Assembly: GCA_018398585.1 (NCBI GenBank)
Contig: JAGTTD010000009.1
Coordinates: forward strand, 9,677,193 to 9,741,192
Direction of reading: 5' to 3'
Length of the DNA: 64,000 bases
Origin: Simmondsia chinensis
Lineage: Eukaryota > Streptophyta > Magnoliopsida > Caryophyllales > Simmondsiaceae
Positions 33,586 to 45,990 of the stretch are shown piece after piece. How positions within the stretch are numbered: position 1 is the stretch's first letter; each line of letters begins with the position of its first letter. The notes under the pieces were generated by a model. That model did no database searches, was not told the DNA's origin, and saw only the letters and a list, made by a program, of their open reading frames with translations. Position numbers and translations under genes: made by a program.

Positions 33586-34805
33586 TTTAGCCTTATTATA
33601 GGCTTAGAGAGTGTCTTTGGCCCAATGGCCTTAACCAAGTTCTTAATTCTTGGCTTTAATCCACTAAGAAAGCTTGAGACATAATATGCCTCGGTAGAAT
33701 GTGGATTAATGGCTATCATGTTAGCACACAAATTCTCAAATCTGATCACATGTTCCTTCACGGAAGAGGCTTGATAAACTTTATTAAAGCTATCAACACC
33801 ATCACTTGTCTCCTCTTCACCATACCTCTCACACAACTCTTCCACGAATTGACCCCAAGAAAGACTAGGACTGCTCTTCAAAACACTATAAAACCGTACC
33901 TCATGGTCTCCATGAAGATGTACTGCTGATAGCTCTACTTTTTCAGCTTCATTGATGTTATAGAAATGAAAATACCGTTCACACCTCCTCAACCAAGACT
34001 CAGGCTGTTTTCCATCAAACAACTTGATTTGCACCCTTGGCTGTCTATGAGCGTAGCTTCTACTACCAGATGTAGCATCAATACTCAATGATCTCTGCTG
34101 TTGATGAGCGTAGCTTCTACCACCAGATGTAGCATCAATACTCAATGATCTCTGCTGTTGATGCAAATCAGGAGGCCTATTCTATTGTTCTAAGTCATCA
34201 AATGAGCTCCTATGGTGTCCAACTGAATCAGGAGGTCTGGATTGCAGCCCTGAGCATTGGCCAAACAATCTGGAATGGCCTGGTTCTATATTTTGATCAT
34301 GAGCTCCTGCAGCAGCCTCAACTACGGGTGGTCGATCATCAACTAATCTGATATGAACTGAAGGTCCAGCTTCTGCTTGTAACATTGGATATTTACCACG
34401 ATTTCTATCCTAACTCTCATTCCTGTCTTGATGAACTTGAGGTTGGACCATAGCAGCGGGAGGAATGAGCTGACTTGTAGGTTTAAGAATCGCATTAACT
34501 GATGATTCTCCCTGCTTCTTGATCTGATCTTGGAATTTCTCCAGCCTCTCCTCCAATTTCGACAATCGATCATCATTTCTTTGCTGATTTTCCAACTGCA
34601 TTTGCTATAATCTTGAGAACATGCGTTCTTCTAATTGTAATTGTGAATTAGTAATGTAATCACACCATTCCTTCATCTGATCAGTCATAACATACTCTTT
34701 TGGAGTGTTCGAGCTAGCCACAACAGCATAGGACACATCTGGTTGAACAGATGAAGCAACATTGCCACCTCCAGCTCCCGATCGTGTCCTAACTCCATCA
34801 GCCAT
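33582..34805 (-). pseudogene. Element B gag
   Basis: Start chosen at 34805 (MADGVRTRSGAGGG). A helical, charged segment (RLSKLEERLEKFQDQIKKQG, 34410-34601) follows, then the core PRVQIKLFDGKQPESW, RRCERYFHFYNI, WGQFVEELCERYGEE and FLSGLKPRIKNLVKAI. Three breaks lie near 34600, 34390 and 34170. A 57 bp direct duplication (34049-34105 and 34106-34162) adds a second copy of a 19-residue unit just before the core. Confidence 0.9.
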
Positions 34806-34879
34806 ACTTTGATTGTGTTTCTTTGCTTTTGCCAGCTCAATTCAAGCAATAGACAACTTGAACCAGCTTTGATACCAAT

Positions 34880-35280
34880 TGTTAACTACCAAACCTAAAT
34901 TAATAGCTAACCTTGTGGAAGAGATTGCTTAGGTAAGAAGAGAATTGAAAGGGATGAGAAATTAGAGAAATAGATGAGAATTAGAGAGTGATTATCCAAA
35001 AGGAAATTAGGATTTTTATTGATTGAATGAAGAGATTACAAGAGTTAGATCAATTAATAATAGATCGAGGTACATTGCAATTTAGAACACCAACCCCAGC
35101 TGATAACTGATTTTGGCGCCAAAATAAACAAGCCGCCACATTTGACCAGCTGGACAATTAACCGACTCTTGGCGCCAACTTGGCCTGCCAACTAATAATT
35201 AAAAACAAGGCTTAAGCAATCTCAAAACAACACACGAGCTACAAGACTAATTACATCCAAAAACTAAAGGATTTATAACA
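34880..35280 (-). repeat. Element B 5' LTR
   Basis: 401 bp, on plus TGTTAACTACC ... GATTTATAACA. E2F-like palindromes are at 35111-35124 (TTTTGGCGCCAAAA) and 35169-35178. The TATA box present in the 3' LTR is altered here (CAATTAATAA). Confidence 0.92.
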
Positions 35281-35285
35281 CTACC

Positions 35286-35415
35286 CTTCTCGCCAAAGAC
35301 TAAATCAAACCAAACACTAGAGTTAGACTTATTCTAAGCAATTACATCCTTCCAATATCAAGATAGAGCAATTACAAACTTTAACATAAATTCCCCTCAG
35401 CTGAGGTCATTGACA
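35286..35415 (-). repeat. Element A 5' LTR, right part
   Basis: Continues the A LTR after B and matches 19944-20069. It ends GGTCATTGACA at 35415, followed by LINE-2. Confidence 0.88.
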
Positions 35416-37472
35416 ATAATCTGGTGGTTAATATCCCTGAAGGGTCACCCATGCACCAAACATGATCTGCTATACCCAGCTGAGGCTTGAAATCAGTAGT
35501 GTCCCAGATAGGCAGTAGGTTAGTACTTCATTAAGGAAACCTCCATTGATCACCCTCGATAATGTCAGAAACTTGTGAACCCTAGAGGCAACGAGAAGAG
35601 GCCAACAGATGGGTCATAAACTAACCCTGCAGACATCCATAGGTTAGCTAGTTATCAGCTCAAAGTGCAGAGTCACGCCCATCTCTAATAATGTGCACGA
35701 CCGCTCTATCACACAAATGCCGAACACTAAGGATGCTCTTCTAAGACCAAGAAATAGACCTCATTGGCCTAACCTCCAAGACGCTCTTCCCCTGAAGTTG
35801 GTTGGAATGAATCCACTGAGGCCAGAAAGAGTCATAGTCTATGAGAAGAACCAAGAAGTGCTTGAAGATAGAAGCCTAGTTCTACTCAGGCCAACGGCAA
35901 ATCCCGAGACCACCCTCTCTACGAGGGTATCAATTCGGAAACCTTCGCTCCCCCCGGGGCCAGCGAGGTGCCCCTTTAAAAAAAGGCAGCAAGCGTCGAC
36001 TCAATCTTCTTGATCATTGCCTTCGGGAAAATGAAGACAAATGACCCTGGATGGAGAACATCACTGACCGAATCAACTTCAAATGCCTGGCATAAAATTA
36101 AGCACGAGAAGTCAAAGCTGAATGCGAGGCAGGGTACGATCCAAGAGAGGCTTATAATGAAAGAACTAAAGTCTCGAATAATAAGTGGTACCCTAGATAT
36201 TGATTGGGCATTGCCCCAATCTCAACTTCAGAGTATCAAGAATAAATTGCTCAGTCACAATAACCCCAGTGATAAAAATGGTGCTCTTTGCCGCATTCAA
36301 GGAGTCTTCTGAAAGTGCAGAAAAATGGTCCACAAGCCTCATGAATAACTGAAACAACCCCTCATCATCCTGATTAAAAATCATCAGATCATCAGCAAAG
36401 AAATGATGGGTGAGCTGTGTACTACAGTAGTGTGGCTAGCAGCGAAACCACGGATAAGAAGTAGCACTACAAAGAATACCTCGCAGACCCTCCTTGGGAG
36501 TAACAAACAAGTAAGGGGAGAGAGGATCCCCCTGACAAATACCCCAACTTGTGCTAAAAAACCCCTGAAGCTCTCTTGGCGACTGATAACTTGGCTGTGG
36601 AGAGGCACTCGCAAACCTAACCAATCATAACCTTCGTGATACCCATACTATGATGGCAGACATAATGAAGTCCAATGCACTATGTCAAACACCTTGCGAA
36701 TATCAACCTTGACGGCACACCACGGTGACACTACAAGGAGTTAATCACGTATAAGCTCCTGAGCTAGCAAAATGCTGTTCGAGATTGTCCTCCCAAGAAT
36801 GAAGGCAGATTACGAGTCATCAATCAGAAAGGGAAGAACCCCTTTTAGCGTATTTGCAATGATCTTAGTGATGCACTTATGTTTCACTTTGAAATAAGAG
36901 CCCGGGTCATAGTCGACAAAGATGGAGTGAGTCTCCACCTTTTCAGGCTAATACAGGTAGTGTTTAGGGCACCTAACATGTGCCCTGACTAAAAGAATGA
37001 CCGAACGGCCTGCACAACATCATGACCCAAAACATCGCATGCCCTCTTAAAAAAGAGGGAAGTGTAAACATCAAGACTTGGAGCCCTTTCATCACCCATA
37101 GAGAAAAGAGCATCTCTCACCTTAGCATCAAATATTGGAGGAGTCAATGAATAGCCTGCGGAAGTAAGAAACCCCAACCTCTGAAATCTCCTCCTCATTA
37201 TAGGACCTCACACATTCAAGACGAACGATAGAAGAGAGATGGGTCCTAGCGTGCCGATGGGTGATAGACTTATGGAAGAATCAGGTACCCTGATTCCCCA
37301 GTGAAAGCCACGAAATGCGAAACTTTTGATAATAGAAAGCCTCCTCATCGCTGCACAGCCTTGAACACTCATGAGGTAAATGGCATTCCTCAGCTCAAAG
37401 GACCCTACACTCAGGATTAGCATTTAAATCCCTTTGGCCCGTAGCCCAAGTGCCTCTTGCCGCGACCACTCT
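35416..37472 (-). pseudogene. LINE-2 segment 3: reverse transcriptase and post-RT region
   Basis: Minus-strand blocks, in order from 37423: an EN-RT linker; VRDALFSMGDERAPSLDVY and SLFFKRACDVLG (36989-37198); GICQGDPLSPYLFV (36436-36624); FADDLMIF with catalytic codons at 36388-36399; and post-RT IFKHFLVLL. Numerous stops. It is continuous with LINE-1 by alignment. On the right it is cut by copia element D after ...GACCACTCT. Confidence 0.8.
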
Positions 37473-39461
37473 TGTTAGGATTAGTGTCCTAAAATCTAGA
37501 TTTATCCTGCAAATGTTATTTTATTAAAGAATAAAATTGAAGTCCTAGTTATTTCCAAGATAAATTTGTATAAGTGAGTACATATACTGTATATGATATA
37601 TATATATATATTTTGGTTACATCCATGAGATGGGTGTAGTACTTGGACTACAATTTACATGTTTGTTCTAAGTGGTTTATGAAATTAACCCACAAATGGA
37701 CTTGGAATAAATAATATGGATTGTTGTTTGGAAAGCTTGTAGTCAAAGACAAGTTTGGAACACTTGGACTATAGTGTGACACTTTAGATAACTTGTCTTG
37801 GTCATGTGAATAGTGGTCCAGAAGTGTTAGGTTGGTGTGTTTAATAAGATTGACATGTTGAGTCATGTGAGTTACTTGTTTCTAGACTACTATTGGAGAT
37901 GAGTGATTCATGTTGTATTGTTTGAATGAATACTCTAAATACATAGAGTATTCTGGACTTAAGCATGGAATGTTAGTTACTTTGTTGGTATACTTGATTG
38001 AATTGCCACGCACACTAGGTAGCGGTATGAAGTGTGACAAGGATCAGGTATTCAATATGGAATCTACAATCTCTTATGAGGTACATATGTCGCCCTAGTT
38101 GATTCACAAGTATTTAAATAGTTCGGAATCTTTGGCAAAAGTGCTCCTGGTGTTTGACATCTGGAATTTATACTGTGAATATGCTTGAGTATAAATGAAT
38201 TATTGAGTGAAGGGTGAGTCGGTAACTAATGGAGAAGCTGTGAGAAGGATAATGGTGGTAGTTATATTTGTTCTCTGTCATGACCATTTAGTGGAGGGAT
38301 CGTTGTCATCAACACAATCTATTTAAAAAATATCGGATAAATGATTTAAGTCTAGAGTGTTGTGAGATATATTTAGTGGAATTAAGTCTCATCAAATGGT
38401 AGTTAAATTTTATCATGAGAATGTAATCAATTTAATCCGTTTGGAGCTAGATTTGAATTGTCCGTGAGGTCCCTATGCAAGCCCTTGTTTTTATTACCAT
38501 CGAAAAAATATTAAAGAAGTTGTGAGATGAATTATTTATTCATCAGCTGAGTAAATTTAATTTTGTCAAACATCATTCATGAGATAAATAAAAGTTAAAA
38601 ATTATAAAATAAAATACTTTTTTGAAAATTAAAATTCGTAAGATAAATTTTTACATGTGGAAAGCAAAGCGCATAAAAAAAGAGGCAAACTTTCGAGCAC
38701 AGGGGTCGATCCATGTGCTCGCAGATGTACCTACTAGTGCCCGATACGTGTCGCGTGCTAGGCGCTCATAAGGCAGGGAATTGCGCCTTTGGGTGTAGAC
38801 CAATCGCCGTCAACACGCGGTATGCATTTTGAAAGTAAAGGGCTCTATTTTGAGCTGGGTAAAACGTGGCGTTTTAACTTTATCATGGTACAAAACAATG
38901 CATTTTGTTTTAAATATTTGTGTACCACATTGAAATTTCAACATTTTTTCACTCTAGTGTACTACTATAAATAGAGGTACCTTTTTCAAGGTTTGGCATA
39001 CAACAAAGAATTAAGGCTTTTAGAAAGTGTTGACTTCCGGGGACCCAAAATATTCCGTTGAAAATTTTTTTTGACAGTTTAATATTTTTGGAAGCCAAGT
39101 CTTCAGGCGGTTCAAGATTATTGCGTAGAAAGCAGCTGGGTCTCGGTGTTCTCTCAGTTTTCTTGGGTTTTTTGGATATGGTTTTCTTATTTTGAAGGAA
39201 TTTCCGGTATGTCTTTCTTTTCTTCTCTTTTCAGTATTTTGCTTTTCTATTTATTTACAGTATTTTTGTTTGCTTCTTTTAAGTCCACGTTATTCTTAAG
39301 AATGTATTGGAGTAGAGGTTTGTAGATTTAGATTAAGAATTTAAAACTGCAGATTTAAAATTAAGAATTTAAAATCAACCTTAGGTTCAAATTTAACTTT
39401 AAACCCCTTTGTTGCATTAACTTTATCAAATTAGGGAAAATCTTTAAAATTCATCTCAACA
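37473..39461 (+). repeat. Element D 5' LTR
   Basis: 1989 bp, TGTTAGGATTAGTGTCC to TTCATCTCAACA. TATA box at 38966-38973 (TATAAATA). The same family as F (15731-17697, reversed) and the 3' LTR. Confidence 0.9.
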
Positions 39462-39463
39462 AT

Positions 39464-39474
39464 TGGTGTCAGAG
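39464..39474 (+). other. Element D primer-binding site
   Basis: TGGTGTCAGAG, one base from the usual TGGTATCAGAG, two bases after the LTR end. Confidence 0.85.
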
Positions 39475-39929
39475 TTAGCCTTTGATTACATTCATAATAT
39501 ATATAAATAGGTATAATAAGACTAAAATAATAGACTCATGATTTAAAAAATCTAGATTTTTTTAAGAAGGAAATATTTTTTAAGGTAATGATTTAAATTG
39601 TATAAATCGATAATGAATTGATAGTTATTTCAGATTAGTCAATATAGATTCGTTAAAAATTGCATACATATTATTCCTATAATGAGATTATGCGTATTTG
39701 ATCATGATTTGTGAAATCAGGTGAATTGTTCTAATGAGATTAGATTCAATTAAAATTTAAATTTTTTTAATTAAAATAAAGAAAAAAGGGGCCAGACGCT
39801 GACGTTAGCAGTTGACGTCATCTGTTAGCACGGCTGATGTCATCAGTCCGAGCCGACGTTAGCGCTGCCAACGTGGCGGCGACATCAGCATTTAAAAAAA
39901 TAATTAAAAACTTTTTTTTTGGATGTGTA
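39475..39929 (+). other. Element D untranslated leader, left of C
   Basis: AT-rich, with a short GC-rich stretch (39790-39895) containing repeated GACGT/ACGTCA-type words. No coding frame. It continues at 44264-45067 beyond C. Confidence 0.55.
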
Positions 39930-42900
39930 TGTTATGATTCAAGGTGAATCTTTGATCATAACCTGGAAGAGTGAGTATGAGATGAGAAAGAATTGAGATT
40001 AAGATGAGAAATATAGAGAATAGACATAAGAAGTAGAGAGAATTAGAGATGAGAGAAGAAAGAGATTCAATATCATATCATCCAATAAAGATTACACATA
40101 AGGAATCCACTACCTATACTAATACAAGCTTAGGAAAATATCTCACTAATGCACTTCACCAAGACATTTCCTGACCACCACCACTATCTTTCCCTTCAAA
40201 TCACTTAACTGCTACTTCCTATTTAAAATATCTAATACATGATCAATACCAGTAAAGCTAATACACGGCTAAAACACTTATAAAACTAAAACAATTGAAT
40301 TGAGCTCCTTGCTTCTTACTTATGGCTTAATACCCCCTTACTCCAATTTTCCCAATCATGACAATACTCCCCCCTTATGAGATTCTTGCCTCAATAATCT
40401 TAGTAGGAAGCTGTAGCTTCAAACTCTTATTGGTGCTAAATTCGCAGCGTGGAGTTGCTTATTAACTTGTATTTACACTGCGACAACTTGGACCTTGAAT
40501 AGCATGCCATCTCTTCATCCAAAAGAACTTCATTCTAGCAGCTGCTCAAAGATCCACTTCCATTTGAACGCGTTAGCTCATACTTCAGCCTTGCATTTGC
40601 TTCTGCCACAGGTCTTTGAAAAACTTGCAAATCTCCTCCAATTTGAGAGGCATTACTATGAAATTCCCCTTGCTTTTGATCATGACACAAATACTCCTGG
40701 AGCCCTGATGATTCTCACAAGCTTGCATACCATTCTCCATTTTCTTCTTGAAGTCCTTCTAACGGGCTGCAGCAATGACAGAACAACAAGTCACTGCATC
40801 TTACTCCAAGCTTTGAGTCCATTTATCAGCAGCAACTTTCCTTTTTTCTTTACCATACTCTTTCCAAGCCACCAATACCATCTTATGCATTAACCTTTGG
40901 CTTAGTTTACTGACCCTGGATGCTAATAAGACGCCGACATCACCTTCAAAACGCTTGCCTGTGCACAAAACTAAAATATACTCTGGAATAATTGGACTTT
41001 TAGCATGAAATTTGTGATCTTGACCCAACCAAGGAACCCCACTAAGTGCAAGAGCTAAATACCATACTGAATTACTCTCTTGAACTCTCAAGGAAGTCCC
41101 GCCCTCCTCATTTTGCAAACAGCTCACGAGTTTCAGATCCTAGTCAAAGCCTACGGACCCTGAGTGAATTCCTTTATTCAGAACATCATTTGCTGTTTGT
41201 TCACCCACTTCCACTTCAATGTTTGTTTCCCCAATTGTCGTTCTTAGCTCAGGATTGTAGCTTTAGCTAAAAATCAATTCTGGATTACTCTTATCATACT
41301 CATAGCTCAATCTTCGAACAACCTTGTCAATATTTTCTTTTAGCTTTTTGCATTCTGGTGAATTTCTGCCGCTATCGGAATTCAAGTGACTGAGATTTTT
41401 GTGCATCCTTCCCTTACTCAATATTTCCATCACTACAACTGTGTAGATATGCACACGTTGGGATTCAGAGTACACCTGAATATAACCTTAATGCAGCTTG
41501 AGTAACTTAACATCTTTGAACATATCTAGAACAAATGTTGATCTACTCATGTTATCCTTGCTGAACTGCTCAATTTTATCACCTAGAAGTGCTCCTGATC
41601 ACAAGCTTAGCTCCTCAGCAAAAACATTTGAGTTCTTAATATCGAATTGGTCAATTCCCTCAACACACCACTTACACCCTTCCACTAACTCAACCGTAAT
41701 GCAATCTTGAACCTCACTTAAGCGATAGTTTCCTTCACAAACAACTCCAAGATTAACTCGTTGCTTCCAAGGATAGCTTGCTACTTCACCTAGATCACCT
41801 TCTTACTCTTGGACTAAAAATCAGAAGATTTCAGGAGGTCTCACATTTTCTTGGACCCTTGGAGGATGCCCCTTACTCTTAGCTTTACTAACACAAGCAT
41901 CTAACTCTTGTCCTGCCTTCCTCGTTAACTCAGTACCAAAAACCATTAAAATCAGCTTAGATTGATATCTAAGCCCAAACATTAACTCTTAACTGCCATT
42001 ATAGCCCATCCTTTGAATCTTCTTTCCTTTTCTTCTCCATGTAGAGCTAATTCCGAGATGAATTCCTTCACCATTTGGATTCCAAGAATGGAAGTGTTGC
42101 CCAACCAAGATGTCTAATTAGTGCTTAAAGAGGAATAAACACTAGCTTCACCTAATTAAGCCTGCCATTGGACCTTATCTTTCATATTTCCCCACTGAAA
42201 TTGAACATTTGCTTGCATTGGAGGGGTAATAAACCGATTTTGTACTGAATTTGTCAGCACCATAGTAGTAACAGCTAGTTCGTTTGCTAAATTTGAGGCT
42301 ACTGCGGTAAGAACACTCTAATTTGTTGCTAAACTTGTATAATTGCAGCTAGAAATTCCCTTTTTCTTTGCTATCTTGATACTCCTTTGATCCAAGAGAA
42401 TGGCCCAAGTCTATCAATAGACATCATCACCACCTTGTGCTGCTTTAACTTCATATTATTGAGCATGTAAAGGTTTTCAAGAATCTCTTTGTTTGACTTA
42501 GGGAGTAGGAAATCTGGAGGTGTTCCCTCGTAAACTAAGATTGGCATTTTCATTGCTCTTAATCTCTTACTTGTGTAGCACTTCTTGTGACTAAGACTAA
42601 TTACCAATTCAATCTCAACGTTAGCCTGTAATGTAAGCTTCAAATGCAATAATCTGATGCTCAAAACTTCAATGTACATTTGCAATTTCTCAGCTGTAAT
42701 AATTGGTGGAACTACACTTTGTTCAACAGCTTGCAATGGTATAATTCGTCCTCGACTTGCCTCTGAAACTGCAGTATTGAGCCCCTAAATTTTAGCTAAC
42801 CCACTCTTTTTATGGATCTCAAAGGCCTGAGTGAAGTTAGCAAGCTGATTTTCGTGTTGCTGCTTCCAGATTCAAGTTAATTCCATCACTGCCAATCGCA

Positions 42901-44258
42901 TTTTGCTTGACTTCTTACTTAATTCTCTGTTGTGAGTGTTGTTTAATTCCAAAAGTAACAATGATTTCCTCCTTTCCTGGATCAAGAGGTCTTAAATTTG
43001 CTTGATTTTTCACTCTATTAACCACTTGAGTGTCCCTTACTTGAGCTTCCAAATCAGCCTCTCGTGTTTGCAAGTTTGGCTGCTGAACAGGTGTCCCTTT
43101 CTTAACTGCTCGAAGAGTTTCTTTCTCCTTCAACTTATGCTATTGATCTTGCTTCCTTGAAGGCTCTATAACCTCCTTGAGTTGACTCTCTTTCGATTTT
43201 ACCTTACATATCTTGCTAGCTCCTCAATTCTTGTTGATTGGATGTAACTTGAGCACAAGATTTTGCGGAGTTAGTTACTTCAATCTTAGATATCTCCTGT
43301 TATTTACTTCGATCATAGGCATGAGCACAAGATTTTGCTGAGTTAATTGCTTTCTTCTTAGTGATTTGCTACTCTTGACTTCAATTAGAGGCCTTGATTT
43401 CATTGCCACCACAGTCGGTGACAACAAACTTTGTGGCTTAACCACTTGTTGCCTCGCTTGAGCTGTGATCATCATCACTTGAAGTGTCTGCAATATCTTT
43501 GGAAGATGATGATCTATGATTTATTGAGTCATCTGAATCACATCAGTGAATGCATCTCCCTCCATCACTATCCTGATTATATGCAAAACAAATAAGCTAA
43601 TTCCCCAAAATTTCAAAGACAAAGACAACTATCTATCGCAATATCCTGATCATGTATGCAACTGTAGCCAATAAACTCAACAATTCTGCACGATCCGATG
43701 CTAAGCTTAGAAGCCTTGCTTTTATGTAAATTCAATTAGAGAATCGCTAAAACAGCAACTCTGGTCAAGAAATCGAAGCAATGAAGCTGATCAAATGTAT
43801 ATTCAACAAGTTCAAATACAGATTTAGCTAACTAAATCACAAGCACAGCAACTCAGTATACAAGTTCTAGCTAACTACTCACAATAATTGTAAGCTTTTG
43901 GACATGAAATCGAAGCACTGAACTTGATTCAGGGTAGTTTAAGCTTGATCTAATGCTAATGCAATCTACTTGAATGCAAATTCTACCCGATCAAAAGCAA
44001 AATCACGAGCTCTGATACCAATTGTTATGATTCAAGGTGAATCTTGGATCATAACTGGGGAGAGAGAGCATGAGATAAGAAAAAATTGAGATTAAGATGA
44101 GAAATATAGAGAATAGAGATGACAAGTAGAGAGAATTGAGATGAGACTTGGCTAATACACAGTTAGAACACATAAAAGACTGAAACAATTGAATTGACCT
44201 CCTTGCTTATTACTAATGACTTAATAACCCCTTACTCCAACATTTCCCAACCACGACA
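39930..44258 (-). mobile_element. Non-autonomous LTR retrotransposon C
   Basis: Flanked by a perfect duplication GTGTA (39925-39929 and 44259-44263). 3' LTR 39930-40363 (434 bp); 5' LTR 44023-44258 (236 bp, with a deletion of about 200 bp in its middle). Primer site 44009-44020 (minus TGGTATCAGAGC); purine tract 40364-40377 (minus AAGGGGGGAGTAT). LTR ends (plus TGTTATGATTCAAGG ... CATGACA) and the GAGGCAAGAAT word beside the purine tract match element A closely. The 3.6 kb interior has no pol domain. Confidence 0.9.
40500..43500 (-). pseudogene. Unrecognised coding remains in element C
   Basis: Minus-strand open pieces: 43275-43493 and 42915-43133 (same frame; K, Q and E rich), 42371-42736 (MQAVEQSVVPPIITAEKL, then a hydrophobic LHLKLTLQANVEIELVIS), 41263-41475, and 40801-41127 (same frame as the previous one; LALALSGVPWLGQDHK). 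They suggest one long decayed frame, comparable in position to that of T but without visible identity to it. No zinc knuckle, DSG, RT or integrase motif is seen. Plus-strand pieces such as 40495-40893 are shadows. Confidence 0.4.
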
Positions 44259-44263
44259 GTGTA

Positions 44264-45067
44264 GACGTCAGTACTATTTTAAATAAAATATTAATTTTTA
44301 TTAATTAATTTAAGTTTTGGAATAAGATTCTAAAGTAGATTATGAGATAATCTAAGTAGTAAGATAGTATTATTTTAAATTAAAAAAATTAATTAATTAA
44401 TTAATTAATTTTGTTAGTTAATTTAGAATGAGATTTTAAAGGGGATTATGAGATAATATAAGTTCTAAATGCAACTTAATTAAAAACCACTAGTTTAAAA
44501 AAATCAAGTGGGAGCGAGGTTCAATTGTCGAATCCTCATAGTCTCCATTACCGGTCTAGCAGCGTAGTAGATCGATAGACCTCCATGCGGAGGTTGTCGA
44601 TTGTAGGTTATAGGGTAAGGCTTCTATTAGAATAACTTGAAGTGCAAAGAAGCAATGCGACCACACTGCCATGGAGTATTACATTTATTTGTATGGAGGT
44701 TTAGATAATGGTTTACGTTTAACTAGCGTGATACACTAGCCTCCCCGAGGAGCTCTGTTGTGCTATGTTAGAGACTAAGGTAAAATAGTGAGTTAATCAT
44801 GCTTAGTAAGAGTTACAAGAAAATATGCTAATTGGAAATAGTTCTCGCCCAAACTAATTTCATACAACCCCGCTGTCAGGGATTAAGGAGTGGTGTGTTC
44901 GGGTCATCATTGCAAGCATGATAGTATAGTTTAGTGGATACCTAACTTATTGTGTATGCTAGAATAAAAGAATAGATATCACTGCATTATACATGACTCT
45001 TGTTAGATAGTTACACAAATGTTTATACTTACAATGTTTTAAAAAGGATATGGTTGGTGAACTGAAC
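44264..45067 (+). other. Element D leader, right of C
   Basis: Non-coding leader of the copia element. It includes a short AATT tandem run (about 44387-44410). The gag frame begins after it. Confidence 0.6.
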
Positions 45068-45990
45068 TTAATTCTAATGCACAATGTACTCAATGGACCA
45101 AATTACATTGCCTAGAAAAACAAGTTTGACTTAGTTATTACTCACAAGGGACTTGAGCTTGTTTTCACTGAAGCTTGTCCATCAATGCCCACTACTAATT
45201 GCACAGCTACTAAAAAAGAGAGTCACGAACGCTGGTACGGGGCTAATAAGTTAGCCAAATGCTATATATTGTCCTCAGTGTCAGAAGTGCTTAGGCATCT
45301 GATGCTTGAGAAGCAAATAGCAGCTCCGCCAAGGAAGGAGGTCCCAAGTTGGCAGATGATTGAACATTTATGAGAAATGTTCGAGGAACAATATAAAGCA
45401 GCGAAGAAAGAACTCATAAAGCGGTTTTTCAGCATGAGGATGCGCAAAGGAACACTAGTTGAAGAACATGCCATGAATTTGATAGCGTTTTTTTCGCAAC
45501 TGGAAATCCTTGGAGTTGAGTTTGATAGTCAAACTAGGCAGGATATCATCCTCAGATCTCTATCTAGCTCATTCACTCAGTTTAGGCTAAATTTTTACAT
45601 GAACAATAAAAACTAATTGCTATCTGAACTAATGAAAGCGCTGCAAGAATTAAAAGACATGATGTGGGCCATCAGAAGTGCTCAAGAATTGGGGTTGAGT
45701 AATAGTAATCAGATCAAAGGAAAGTATTTCCTTTGCGGAGAAGTGGGCCACTGGAAAGATGATTGCACTAAGGACTTAGTTGCACTTCCTATTAAAATTG
45801 CTAAGCCATCTGGTGAAGGTATGTTGATATCTCACTTAGTTGAGTCATGCACAGTTGAGAGTCCACTAGGATCCTGGTGTGTGGACTCAGGTTAAACTAA
45901 TCACGCCTATAAAATGTTACAGGTGCTCAAGCAAACCAAAAGGCTGAATGATGGGAACTGTACCTAATGGTTGGAGACAGTGCAAGAGTA
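45068..45990 (+). pseudogene. Element D gag, zinc knuckle and protease
   Basis: From ATG 45068 (MHNVLNGPNYIA) in frames with stops at 45113 and 45371: a copia Gag core (YILSSVSEVLRHLM; KKELIKRFFSMRMRKGTLVE; LEILGVEFDSQTRQDIILRS), a zinc knuckle CGEVGHWKDDC preceded by FL, and the protease start WCVDSG.TNHAYKM. The knuckle's first Cys is replaced (YFLCG). Stops at 45614 and 45893 break it. Confidence 0.85.

Larger units (their letters stand above)
29491..35280 (-). mobile_element. Ty3/gypsy chromovirus B, best preserved element
   Basis: 5790 bp, flanked by a perfect 5 bp duplication CTACC (29486-29490 and 35281-35285). LTRs are 29491-29894 and 34880-35280, with roughly two dozen differences by eye. 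Primer site 34866-34877 (minus, GCTTTGATACCA on plus, one base off the initiator-Met site); purine tract 29895-29910. Domain order is Gag, zinc knuckle, protease, RT, RNase H, integrase, chromodomain-like tail. Catalytic residues are intact, but frame breaks occur at about 34600, 34390, 34170, 33585, 32700, 32340, 31830 and 30350. Inserted in the 5' LTR of A. The short LTRs suggest a Reina-like clade; that is a guess. Confidence 0.95.
19667..35415 (-). mobile_element. Ty3/gypsy chromovirus A, with two nested insertions
   Basis: The 3' LTR is 19667-20069 and the 5' LTR 29218-29490 plus 35286-35415, split by element B. A purine tract is at 20070-20085 (minus AAGGGGAGGTAT) and an initiator-Met primer site at 29204-29215 (minus). 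Domain order on the minus strand is Gag, zinc knuckle, protease, RT, RNase H, integrase, chromodomain-like tail. LINE-1 interrupts gag. Without nested DNA it is about 5.5 kb. The target flanks CCGAT (19662-19666) and ATAAT (35416-35420) are poorly conserved, but LINE homology supports the joint. It is heavily decayed, with catalytic residues lost. Confidence 0.9.

Noticed and set aside
37468..37472. A clean target duplication for element D
   Set aside because: ACTCT on the left and ATAGC on the right do not match; the LINE homology supports the joint instead.
40495..40893. 132-codon plus-strand frame as a possible small gene
   Set aside because: It lies inside element C, opposite to its orientation, with no signal or conserved motif; treated as a shadow.
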